Part shown: piece after piece, positions 8,742 through 16,024 of the stretch
How positions within the stretch are numbered: position 1 is the first letter of the stretch
How the letters are laid out: each line of letters begins with the position of its first letter
Source of the DNA: Candidatus Rifleibacteriota bacterium
GTDB taxonomy: Bacteria; Riflebacteria; Ozemobacteria; Ozemobacterales; Ozemobacteraceae
Direction of reading: 5' to 3'
DNA: 64,000 nucleotides
Assembly: GCA_029564115.1 (NCBI GenBank)
Contig: JAKQQP010000233.1
Location: forward strand, 62,001-126,000
Program-made: the position numbers and the translations under genes
The notes under the pieces: model-generated
Told to the model about the DNA's origin: nothing
The model's database searches: none
Seen by the model: only the letters and a program-made list of their open reading frames with translations

Positions 8742-10700
8742 CTATTTGCGCCGCCGCCTGAAGATATTGCCAAGGTCTTTGAGCAGATCTTTGGGGTCGG
8801 TCTTTTTAGTGGCTGGAGCTGGCTCGGCGCTGGCCGGATCTTTGCTGCCGGGGTTGAGAATATCCTGAAGGAGCTTCTGCCCCTGACGTTTCAGACCAAG
8901 TTCAAGAAGTTTTTCGGGTTTGAAACCCGGGAATACCGGTGCCAGCAGTGTGCCTTCGACTCGACTCGGAATACTGGCAGTTTTGCCGTCAAGAGATATC
9001 TGCTGCAAAACCCGGCTTTTCGCTACGGCCACCGGGGCGAATCTGATCTCGAGATTACCTTTTAAGCTGGTGTCGAGACCGACATCACCGCGATAATCAG
9101 CCCGGCCGGCTGAACTGAGAAAGATCATATCATTGGTTGTCATAATGCCCTGTTTGATGACGAAAGTGGCACTGGCTTCGCTGATATCACCAGAAGAATA
9201 CTCTTTAAGATTAACCAGTGACAGAAAAGGTGTGACAACCGGCGGTGTGTTGTATCTGCCATTCTGCATCTGCAGACTACCGGTGCCGTTCCAGGATGCG
9301 AGGGTTTCGATATCACCATCGGCTTTGAAAGTTCCGCCGACAGGCCCGGTAATTACCTGTTTCTGTGTGGTATTGCTGTCGAGAAAAGATTCGGCACGTA
9401 AACCGCTGCCCTTTGCACTTACCTGCAGCTGAACCGGAGTTTTACCGGCAAAAACCTTGCCACTGCCGCTGAGCGAGCCGTCAAAAAGCTTTGCCTGGGC
9501 ACTGTTTATTGTAAACACATTGTCGCTGTAACTGAAGCTGGTGCTGACGTCGATAAACGGGAACAGATACGAACTTCGATTCGTCGAAGAAACCGGCAGA
9601 TCGAAGTCGAAACGCGGAACCGATGCCGACCCTGTCAAAGACAGCTTTTTTGGCGCACTTTTGGCCTGCAGCTTTATCGTGACTTTGTTCATGTCGATTT
9701 TGCGGCTGGGTATTGTTAGAGCAGCGTCGGAAATGCCAATGTCTGCAGAAATTGAGCCATCAGCCATTTTCCCGGTCATCGCCAGCTGTGCCGAAATCTT
9801 CTTTATTTCGGGGCTGGCATTGTAGACAAGCGAGTCAATGTTCTTCAGATCGGCGTTGAACGAGAATTGCAGTGGCTTATCGGCAGCGCCGGAAAATTTG
9901 AGTTCTGCGCTGGTCTGGCCGCCCGCCAGGCGCAAACTGTCGATATGACCGGGCGCAAGAGCTCCGATCACTGCGATCAGAGTTTCGACAGAAGCTGGCT
10001 TGATTGCTGCCGCGCCAGATGTCTGCAAGGGTTTGAGCGCCTGTATCTTTATCTCGGCGTTGAATGGCAGTTCTGCCGTCGTATCGGTTTTATTGGCGCC
10101 AGCCAGTGACAGACTGCCGGCAAAATCGATATCCAGCTGGCTGCCAGATTCAGAGCGTGCAACGGTCGCAGCCGGCAGCTGCATAAGCACCGTTTTGCCG
10201 CTCTTCTTTGCGGCGATCCGCAGTTCGAGTTTACTGATAGAAAGCTTATCAAATGGCAGATTTTCGATTCTCAATTCAGAGGCAGCCGATGCCGACCCGG
10301 GAACGTTGCCCAATACGGGCTTTCCGGTGGTATCGAGGGTAATAGATGCTTTCATCGACCTTACCCTGATCTCTTTCATTACCAGGTTGCCGCCGAACAG
10401 GCTCATCATGTCGCAGGTGGCAGAAAGCTCTTTTATCTCAGCCGAAGGCAGTTCAGATTGCGCCCCGGCACCTACTTTGACACCGGACAAAATAACGGTT
10501 GCGTAGCTTAATTTGTAATCTTCGACTGCAACCGGCACTCCGAGCAGTTCAGAAATTTTCTGTTCGAACTGTTCTTTGATACCTGAGGCCGGTTTTTCTT
10601 CGCCCAGCGCCAGGTTACAACAAATCAGCAAGGTGCAGAACAGCAATGCCTTAAAAGAAAGGCTCAGACCTGTATGATAAGGGCTAAAATGTCTTTTCAT
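8742..10700 (-). CDS. AsmA-family protein (inner membrane/periplasmic)
   Basis: A 652-residue exported protein with an N-terminal hydrophobic signal or anchor (about 13-33, LSFKALLFCTLLICCNLALG) followed by long beta-rich repeats. The C-terminal region (FDGSLSGSGKVFAGKTPVQL, GPVGGTFKADGDIETLASW, NGTGSLQMQNGRY, DIGLDTSLKGNLEIRFAP-like strands) has the character of the AsmA-like C-terminal domain found in AsmA/TamB-type bridge proteins. Members help transport phospholipids to the outer membrane or modulate its biogenesis. It ends in a basic tail (FRRRRK). A GAGG site precedes the ATG. It appears to be a single gene. Family assignment is from the repeat style and is less certain than the general localisation. 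Confidence 0.7.
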   Translation of the reverse strand: MKRHFSPYHTGLSLSFKALLFCTLLICCNLALGEEKPASGIKEQFEQKISELLGVPVAVEDYKLSYATVILSGVKVGAGAQSELPSAEIKELSATCDMMSLFGGNLVMKEIRVRSMKASITLDTTGKPVLGNVPGSASAASELRIENLPFDKLSISKLELRIAAKKSGKTVLMQLPAATVARSESGSQLDIDFAGSLSLAGANKTDTTAELPFNAEIKIQALKPLQTSGAAAIKPASVETLIAVIGALAPGHIDSLRLAGGQTSAELKFSGAADKPLQFSFNADLKNIDSLVYNASPEIKKISAQLAMTGKMADGSISADIGISDAALTIPSRKIDMNKVTIKLQAKSAPKKLSLTGSASVPRFDFDLPVSSTNRSSYLFPFIDVSTSFSYSDNVFTINSAQAKLFDGSLSGSGKVFAGKTPVQLQVSAKGSGLRAESFLDSNTTQKQVITGPVGGTFKADGDIETLASWNGTGSLQMQNGRYNTPPVVTPFLSLVNLKEYSSGDISEASATFVIKQGIMTTNDMIFLSSAGRADYRGDVGLDTSLKGNLEIRFAPVAVAKSRVLQQISLDGKTASIPSRVEGTLLAPVFPGFKPEKLLELGLKRQGQKLLQDILNPGSKDPASAEPAPATKKTDPKDLLKDLGNIFRRRRK

Positions 10701-10753
10701 ATTGTTCGCCTCGCACTTTCATGATTGCAACATCAGCAAGCGGCCATGGTCAT

Positions 10754-10915
10754 TATACAAAAGCCTGTTGAATGCTTCTCACCGGTTCGGCGGCGCAGCC
10801 TATCAGACGGGTTACTTTTTCTTCAGCGATTCGCTTTCGCTCACAAGCTTACGAAAAAGTAATCCCGTCTTCTCTCTGCGCCTGGTCACGGAAATTTTCA
10901 ATAAGCTTTTGTATA
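10754..10915. repeat. 162-bp imperfect palindrome, MITE-like or large hairpin
   Basis: The outer arms TATACAAAAGC (10754-10764) and GCTTTTGTATA (10905-10915) are perfect inverted copies. Inner arms at 10805-10821 (AGACGGGTTACTTTTTC) and 10853-10870 match with one extra base, and the sequence between also pairs partly, so the whole block folds on itself around 10822-10852. The ends can be read as TIRs TACAAAAGC flanked by TA dinucleotides, as for Tc1/mariner/IS630-type non-autonomous elements. It carries no credible gene. It lies between the AsmA-like gene and a decayed insertion sequence. A structural RNA is the alternative. Confidence 0.6.
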
Positions 10916-10970
10916 GCAAAGTTTCAATCTCACACGATACTCATAATAAATATATTTAAATACGCCGCAT

Positions 10971-11367
10971 GATCTAAGTCCAAATATTCTTGAACAGAAT
11001 TTTCACGTTGAATCCCCAAATCAAGTCTGGGTTTCAGATATAACTTTTTTGTGGTCCAGCGAGGTATGGGCTTACATGGCCACAATAATCGATCTTTTTA
11101 ACCGTGAAGTCGTTGGCATGGCTATAAAAGATCGTATGGATCGCAGCCTGATAATTGAGGCTTTGAAAGCCGCCGTCTGGAGCAAAAACTGCAGCGGGTC
11201 TGATTTTTCATTCTGATCGTGGCAGCCAGTATTGCAGCGATGAATTCCGTTCACTGCCGGCTTTTTATGGCATGAAAAGCAGTATGAGCCGGAAAGGCAA
11301 TTGCTGAGACAATGCGGTCGCTGGGAGCTTTTTCGCTTCAGCCAGCAAAGCAAGAATAGCCGCTTAA
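10971..11367 (+). pseudogene. Decayed IS3-family transposase (OrfB C-terminal part)
   Basis: Translating 10971-11214 gives SPNILEQNFHVESPNQVW, then SDITFLW and WAYMATIIDLFNREVVGMAI, the catalytic-core style of IS3-family OrfB. The frame then breaks near 11205-11210 and continues in another frame with [13 protein letters not shown] and [12 protein letters not shown], hits an in-frame TGA at 11305 where Trp is expected, and goes on DNAVAGSFF to a TAA at 11365. The DDE glutamate normally in this last motif (ESFF) is Gly. One frameshift, one stop and a lost catalytic residue show it is dead. The N-terminal part of OrfB and OrfA are missing. Confidence 0.88.
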
Positions 11368-11372
11368 AAAAA

Positions 11373-11397
11373 TGTCCATTTTTAGTTGACCATTCCA
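11373..11397. repeat. Probable right terminal inverted repeat of the IS3 remnant
   Basis: Five bases after the pseudogene's TAA is TGTCCATTTTTAGTTGACC followed by ATTCCA. Its reverse complement begins TGGAATGGTCAAC, resembling the ends of IS3-family elements (TGG...GGACA). I see no matching left end upstream, consistent with deletion of the 5' part of the element, possibly where the palindromic block now lies. Confidence 0.55.
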
Positions 11398-11431
11398 GAA
11401 AATAAGGGACGCCTGGCTTTATAACAAGAGC

Positions 11432-11917
11432 TCAGTGATCAGTTCCCTTTCCGTGGTCTTGCTTTGCCTGGTAGTGGCGATAACGCCCCTTTGTGAAGCT
11501 GACGATCTCACCCTGCTTTTCGAGGTTTTTTAAAGCAGCCTGCACTTTTACATCACCATGTCTGCGGAACTTGCCGCTGATTTTGCTCAAGGTTCTGGCA
11601 GTGCCACAGTATTCAAGAATTTCTTCGGCCAGAAGATCGAGCATGTCGGGCAGTTCTTTTATCGGTATAACGAGAGTTTTGCCGGGATTAGCGGGTGAAA
11701 AGTTCTCGCCCGGCTCAAACTTCAGACTGGCCTCATTTCGGGCCAGAAAAGCACGAATTCTGACACGCAGGGTTCCGCCAGTCCCTGAGGAACCGTAACC
11801 ATGAATAACCTCGAAACGGCTGCGATCGCCACGCCGTACCCTGGTGTTATAAAAACCGATCAGGGTTTCGAGAGCCTCGATCTGGGTGAAGCCGTGCAAA
11901 TCGAGTTCAGCGCTCAT
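11432..11917 (-). CDS. Smr-domain protein with C-terminal helical/winged-helix extension
   Basis: A 161-residue protein. Residues 1-80 form a small MutS-related (Smr) domain with LDLHGFTQIEALETL and the HGxG-type loop VIHGYGSSGTGGTLRVRI. Smr domains are DNA or RNA endonucleases or nucleic-acid binding modules. The remaining residues (LLAEEILEYCGTARTLSKIS, then VQAALKNLEKQGEIVSFTKG) look like a winged helix, suggesting a second nucleic-acid contact. It overlaps the upstream unknown gene by 11 bases, so the two are translated together. The Smr assignment is firm; the biological role is not known. Confidence 0.82.
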   Translation of the reverse strand: MSAELDLHGFTQIEALETLIGFYNTRVRRGDRSRFEVIHGYGSSGTGGTLRVRIRAFLARNEASLKFEPGENFSPANPGKTLVIPIKELPDMLDLLAEEILEYCGTARTLSKISGKFRRHGDVKVQAALKNLEKQGEIVSFTKGRYRHYQAKQDHGKGTDH

Positions 11918-12668
11918 TGTCTTTTAAAACGACGTCGAACTCTTCGACCCAGCCATGCGCACCTTCGTCGATCCAGCGTATTTTTTCGTTTCTGATCAGT
12001 TGAACTTTTGCCGGCGCCATCAGTTCCGGGTATGTTTCTTCGACGTTTCGGTTGCGGGGTTCGCCTCTGCTGCCCGGCACGCACAGCCAGTCAGTATAGA
12101 CTTTTTTCGTCTGCAGGCGCTCGAGCACGTTAGCCAGCCAGGTACCATAGGTTTTGCCCCCGGCCCAGTTTCGAGACCAGATATATGAAACTTTTATGCC
12201 GTGCGCCAGCAGAATTTTCGAAACAAACGCCTCATTTTCACAGAGGCAGTAAATCAGGGTAATTATTTTACCTGAGCCCCAGAGCCGCAATTTATATTCG
12301 AAACATTTGCCGTGATAATCGTAATTTTCGCAAATCAAATTCGGTTTTGGCAGCGCCGGCAGTTCTCTAAAGGCCACCACTTCAAAATAGCCATGAATAC
12401 CACATTCTTCCGGCGACATATCGAATCCGGACGCAAATTCCTGATAGAAGTTTACGTCAGTATGAACAAATAAATCAGGTTCGATATCAGGGTCATAATC
12501 TTCTGTCGAGCTGGTGTTTTCGGGCTGAATCTCACCAGTCCTCTCAGACCAGAGCCTGCGGCCCGAACCAAAATAGTCAAGATTGCTCAAATCGGGGCCA
12601 GAAGATGGGTAGTAGCAAATGCAACGGTATTTCTTCAGCTCATTTGCAAAATATTCTTCGCCTGTCAT
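11907..12668 (-). CDS. Uncharacterised 253-residue protein paired with the Smr gene
   Basis: I do not recognise the family. The protein is soluble, with an N-terminal CICYYPSSGPDLSNLDYFG stretch, aromatic- and Trp-rich segments (SYIWSRNWAGGKTYGTWLAN, TDWLCVPGSRGEPRNRN) and an acidic C-terminus. It contains a cluster of Cys residues (ICENYDYHGKC, YCLCENEAF) that might bind metal. The ATG at 12668 follows GGAGG at seven bases, better than the upstream in-frame codon at 12692. Its 3' end overlaps the Smr-domain gene by 11 bases, so the partner is probably functionally linked, perhaps in nucleic-acid handling. Confidence 0.6.
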   Translation of the reverse strand: MTGEEYFANELKKYRCICYYPSSGPDLSNLDYFGSGRRLWSERTGEIQPENTSSTEDYDPDIEPDLFVHTDVNFYQEFASGFDMSPEECGIHGYFEVVAFRELPALPKPNLICENYDYHGKCFEYKLRLWGSGKIITLIYCLCENEAFVSKILLAHGIKVSYIWSRNWAGGKTYGTWLANVLERLQTKKVYTDWLCVPGSRGEPRNRNVEETYPELMAPAKVQLIRNEKIRWIDEGAHGWVEEFDVVLKDNER

Positions 12669-12853
12669 GGCAAAACCTCCTCGACACTGCAACCAGCTCG
12701 AAAGCGATCATAACAAAAAAAGGCCACAAAAGTAAAATCTGAAAGATTCAGACTGATGAAAATCATGAATAGCACCAGTGAACTATTTGGCGATAACTTC
12801 AAGAACGGCTTAAACCAGAAAGCAACCTGATTTTATAAAATCGGACAACCAGG

Positions 12854-13555
12854 TCAGGTGCGGTTCAGATTGCGCTGGTGGTTGAAGAATATCGATGGCA
12901 GCTCGTCGATTTCGAGGTCAGTCAGAGCCTGTTCCAGAAAATCGAGTTCAGCCAGCGGAGAATCATCTTCACCTGGTTGAAAGTGAGGCATTCCGCAAAA
13001 AGCTGAAATGGGCACCACCCTCGGAACAAATGCCTTTGCCGGCAAAGCCTCACGTGCTCCGGCCACGGCCAGAAAAAGAACCTGCAGAAATCTGACCGCA
13101 CGCAGGCGGCTTACGAGAGATTCAGAGAGCTCGTCAGCAAAATCAGGAACGACAAGAAGCAGCTTTTCGCCCTCTTCAACCAGATGCTCGACGAGAAGGA
13201 AATTTTCTTCAGGAGTCCCATTGAGGAAAATGGGGGCCAACCCGCATTTTCCGGCAAGATTGAACCAGCAGAAATCATCACCGGAATCGGCTACAACGAC
13301 CCGCACCGGGCGTTTAAAAACCCTCAGTGCCGTTAACCAGGTCAGTAACCCAAAATTGCGGGTGATAAAAATTCGACCGTCACGAGTGAGCTCTGTCTCG
13401 CCCCAGACCCGAAAATACGGAAAAAAAACACTGCCGACAAATCGAGCCAGAGCCCGACAGACTTTCCACGCCAGCCCACCTGGAGTCGGCAGCATTGAAA
13501 GTTTGTCAGAACGCGACAGGTCAGTTTTCTGGCCGAGGGCCGGGGATGCGGTCAT
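12854..13555 (-). CDS. Uncharacterised protein, possibly a diverged acyltransferase-like fold
   Basis: A 233-residue protein with a hydrophobic N-terminal part (KVCRALARFVGSVFFPYFRV) and the segment GRIFITRNFGLLTWLTALRV followed by RPVRVVVADSGDDF. This order resembles PlsC/lysophospholipid acyltransferases (membrane segment, then an H-x4-D motif, then a strand), but the catalytic His-Asp motif is not present, so any relation would be to an inactive or very divergent member. It overlaps the upstream gene by 35 bases. The ATG at 13555 has no clear ribosome site and translation may be coupled; an internal Met at 13495 is possible. Function unknown. Confidence 0.5.
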   Translation of the reverse strand: MTASPALGQKTDLSRSDKLSMLPTPGGLAWKVCRALARFVGSVFFPYFRVWGETELTRDGRIFITRNFGLLTWLTALRVFKRPVRVVVADSGDDFCWFNLAGKCGLAPIFLNGTPEENFLLVEHLVEEGEKLLLVVPDFADELSESLVSRLRAVRFLQVLFLAVAGAREALPAKAFVPRVVPISAFCGMPHFQPGEDDSPLAELDFLEQALTDLEIDELPSIFFNHQRNLNRT

Positions 13556-14165
13556 AGATGCGATTAATGTTGTAGCGTTGCAGGACTTCTGTCATCACTA
13601 TGGTTTTGAGGAGATCTTCGCGGCTGAGAGTAAAACGACCGGCAGCAGGCCGATCATGCGCAGAACCATAACCATGATGGCCGGCACTTGTTTCAGTCAG
13701 AGAAACGCCGACGTCAGCGACAGAATCTTCATAGTTTGTCAGACCAGACAAAGAAGGCAATTCGTCATAATTGACTTCAGCCTTTGGCGTATCATCTCTG
13801 TTGCCGCGACTAGTCAAACCTGGCATATTATCATAATTCACCGATGTGCTCTCGTCAGACGGTCTTCTCGCTTCCGGCAGCGACAGACCATCAGCCCGCC
13901 CTTGAGGTTGAATACCAGCAGTATCAGAAGCAAAACGCGATTTTTTATCATGGCTTGCCGCAACGTTTTTTCTTTTCTTTTTACCGGGGCGATACGCCGC
14001 GTTTCCTGAACTGGAAGTGCCGAGGGATGCGGAACTGCTTTTAAAAAAATCATCGAGAGAAGTCACTTCCGGAAAATCAATATTGATATCTTCTTCCTGT
14101 TTTTTCTTCTGGATTTCAGACCAGACAGAATAGACCAGAGCCAGAATGACAATTACAATTTCCAC
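13521..14165 (-). CDS. Membrane-anchored low-complexity protein of unknown function
   Basis: A 214-residue protein with one N-terminal membrane helix (EIVIVILALVYSVWSEI), then a basic/acidic stretch and a long Ser/Gly/Asp-rich disordered linker (about 45-165), and a short ordered C-terminal helix region (SREDLLKTIVMTEVLQRYNI). The pattern of anchor, linker and short conserved tail suggests a scaffold or adaptor at the cytoplasmic membrane. The start is GTG at 14165, 19 bases after the floA stop, so it belongs to the floA/nfeD transcription unit. No family recognised. YqfB-like partners in flotillin operons are small membrane proteins of unknown role, a possible but unproven parallel. Confidence 0.6.
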   Translation of the reverse strand: MEIVIVILALVYSVWSEIQKKKQEEDINIDFPEVTSLDDFFKSSSASLGTSSSGNAAYRPGKKKRKNVAASHDKKSRFASDTAGIQPQGRADGLSLPEARRPSDESTSVNYDNMPGLTSRGNRDDTPKAEVNYDELPSLSGLTNYEDSVADVGVSLTETSAGHHGYGSAHDRPAAGRFTLSREDLLKTIVMTEVLQRYNINRIYDRIPGPRPEN

Positions 14166-14184
14166 TTAATCGGTCTCCCGCGCT

Positions 14185-15171
14185 TCAGCGCTTCTGGTTA
14201 GGTTTAGGAGGTTCGGCCATATGTGAGAATGATTTGCGCATTTCGGTATCAGAACTGATGTTTTTGAGTGTGTAATAGTCGAGAATACCCATATTGCCGT
14301 CACGAAGAGCATCGGCAATTGCCTGAGGAATAGAGGCCTCGGCTTCAACCAGGCGGGCTTTCATTTCCTGTTCGAAAGCTTTCATTTCCTGTTCTTTGGC
14401 TTCAGCCATAGCACGGCGTTCAGCAGCCTTTGCCTGGGCAATTTTCATGTCAGCTTCGGACTGGTCGATCTGAAGCTTGGCGCCAATGTTTTCACCAACA
14501 TCCACGTCAGCGATGTCAATAGAAAGAATCTCGAAAGCGGTGTTGGCGTCAAGACCTTTATCCTGGATAGTTTTTGAGATACGATCGGGGTTTTCAAGTA
14601 TTTCTTCGTGGCTGGAAGCCGAGCCGATGGTGGTAACGATACCTTCGCCAACCCTGGCCAGAATGGTTTCTTCAGTTGCACCACCGACCAGTTTGTTGAT
14701 GTCGGCTTTAACGGTTACACGAGCAATGGCTTTTACCTGAATGCCGTTTTTGGCCATTGCAGCTACCAGAGGCGTTTGAATGACTTTGGGTTTAACACAG
14801 AGTTTTACGGCATCGAGAACGTCACGGCCGGCAAGATCGATTGCCGTGGCCTGTTTAAAGGAAAGATTGATCCCGGCTTTCTGGGCTGCGATCAGTGCTG
14901 AAGCGACCTTCGAGACGTTGCCTCCGGCCAGAAAATGCGATTCAAGGGCTTGCAGCGGGATATCTATACCGCCCTTCTTGACCATAATTGCAGGGTTGAT
15001 AATGGCGTGCGGTGAAACCCTTCTGAAACGCATACCGATAAAATCAATCGGATTCACACTCACATCTGAAGCGATAGCGCTTATCCAAAGCCCCACCGGG
15101 ACAAAATATGTGAAAACGAAGAAAATAAAAATTCCGAAAAATGCGCCAATCAGGATGAACCCTTCAGACAT
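14185..15171 (-). CDS. floA: Flotillin-like protein FloA
   Basis: A 328-residue member of the bacterial flotillin A (YqfA) family, which organises functional membrane microdomains. An N-terminal membrane hairpin (about 6-30) precedes an SPFH/PHB-like domain ([55 protein letters not shown]), followed by an Ala/Glu-rich coiled coil (about 235-290, [19 protein letters not shown]) and the C-terminal motif [18 protein letters not shown] typical of FloA. The ATG follows GGAGGGG. It lies downstream of two nfeD genes; the nfeD-floA association is known from Bacillus (yqeZ-yqfA-yqfB). A TTGACT box overlaps the end of the upstream nfeD gene and might give a local promoter. Confidence 0.95.
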   Translation of the reverse strand: MSEGFILIGAFFGIFIFFVFTYFVPVGLWISAIASDVSVNPIDFIGMRFRRVSPHAIINPAIMVKKGGIDIPLQALESHFLAGGNVSKVASALIAAQKAGINLSFKQATAIDLAGRDVLDAVKLCVKPKVIQTPLVAAMAKNGIQVKAIARVTVKADINKLVGGATEETILARVGEGIVTTIGSASSHEEILENPDRISKTIQDKGLDANTAFEILSIDIADVDVGENIGAKLQIDQSEADMKIAQAKAAERRAMAEAKEQEMKAFEQEMKARLVEAEASIPQAIADALRDGNMGILDYYTLKNISSDTEMRKSFSHMAEPPKPNQKR

Positions 15172-15242
15172 TACAGCCCCTCCATTAAATAATTCAGACT
15201 CTTTGATTCAATAGATAATATCAGTTATAACAACAGTTAAAG

Positions 15243-15917
15243 TCAAGCTGATTCGTTATCTGGCAAATCAGGCAACTCAGAAACGATAACTCTGCCGGCA
15301 ACAGCTTTAACCACCTTGATTTTAGCACCTTTTTCAACAAATTCACCGTCGGTAATTACATCGATGCGCTCGCCTTCGATGCGTGCAATACCCGATGGGC
15401 GCAACATGGTCGTTGCCACACCTTCCTTGCCGACATAACGATTCAGATCTTCGACGGCGACAAAGCCTTCGGCTGTCGAGGATTCTGCCGAGAGAACAAA
15501 ATTTTTGCCCATTCTGGTCTTCGGGAAAACAAAGAAAAACCAGAGCAGCATCAGAATGACTCCAACTACGCCGGCAAAGGTCGCAAAGACCGCCATGCCG
15601 CTGCTCAACTTCATGTAAGCAGCAACGATACCGCCACCAAGAAGAAGGATGCCGATTATACCGGTGATCCCAAAGCCTGGAATAATTGCAATTTCGAGAA
15701 ACAAAAACAAAAAACCGCCCAGCATCAAAACAATCACCATCATTCCCCAGGCGGGCTTTTCAGCCTGCTTGCCAAGAGAGACACTACCAGAAGCTTTCTC
15801 TTCGCTGGATATTCCGGGAGCTTTTTCCGGGAGCAGATTGTCAGTCTGGGCTGCAAGAATGACGGGGGCCATAAACACGGCCAGAACAAGGCAAATAATC
15901 GGAAAAATCAGTCGCAT
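15243..15917 (-). CDS. NfeD-like membrane protein (short form)
   Basis: A 224-residue protein with a signal peptide (MRLIFPIICLVLAVFMAPVI), a run of membrane helices (about 56-130) containing the motif LFLEIAIIPGFGITGIIGIL typical of NfeD, and a C-terminal OB-fold domain (LNRYVGKEGVATTMLRPSGI, RIEGERIDVITDGEFVEKGA, KVVKAVAGRVIVSEL). Short NfeD proteins bind flotillin/stomatin partners and lack the protease domain. The gene is 71 bases upstream of floA and downstream of a long nfeD. The ATG follows AGAGGA. Partnership with FloA in membrane organisation is inferred from gene order. Confidence 0.88.
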   Translation of the reverse strand: MRLIFPIICLVLAVFMAPVILAAQTDNLLPEKAPGISSEEKASGSVSLGKQAEKPAWGMMVIVLMLGGFLFLFLEIAIIPGFGITGIIGILLLGGGIVAAYMKLSSGMAVFATFAGVVGVILMLLWFFFVFPKTRMGKNFVLSAESSTAEGFVAVEDLNRYVGKEGVATTMLRPSGIARIEGERIDVITDGEFVEKGAKIKVVKAVAGRVIVSELPDLPDNESA

Positions 15918-16024
15918 AGTGATTCCTCTTGCTAAGCAATTAAAGTGTATCTAGTTACTCTAACACACGATCCGATAACGGTCAGCAAAAATAAGCGACC
16001 AGGGGAATCTGCTGAGAGGAAAAT

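Noticed and set aside
10702..10972. Two short plus-strand frames of 66-85 codons
   Set aside because: They run across the 162-bp palindrome and have no ribosome site or protein-like composition.
11305..11307. TGA read as Trp (alternative genetic code) in the IS3 transposase
   Set aside because: Many clear genes in the window end with TGA, and the same fragment has a frameshift and a lost catalytic residue, so it is simple decay.
12829..12842. Perfect palindrome GATTTTATAAAATC as a terminator
   Set aside because: It is AT-only in the core, has no loop or T-run and is probably a chance AT-rich palindrome after the gene at 12854.
13008..14009. A 333-codon plus-strand frame
   Set aside because: It lies wholly antisense to two overlapping minus-strand genes. 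Its translation is Arg/Ser/Thr-rich low-complexity with no motif and no ribosome site.
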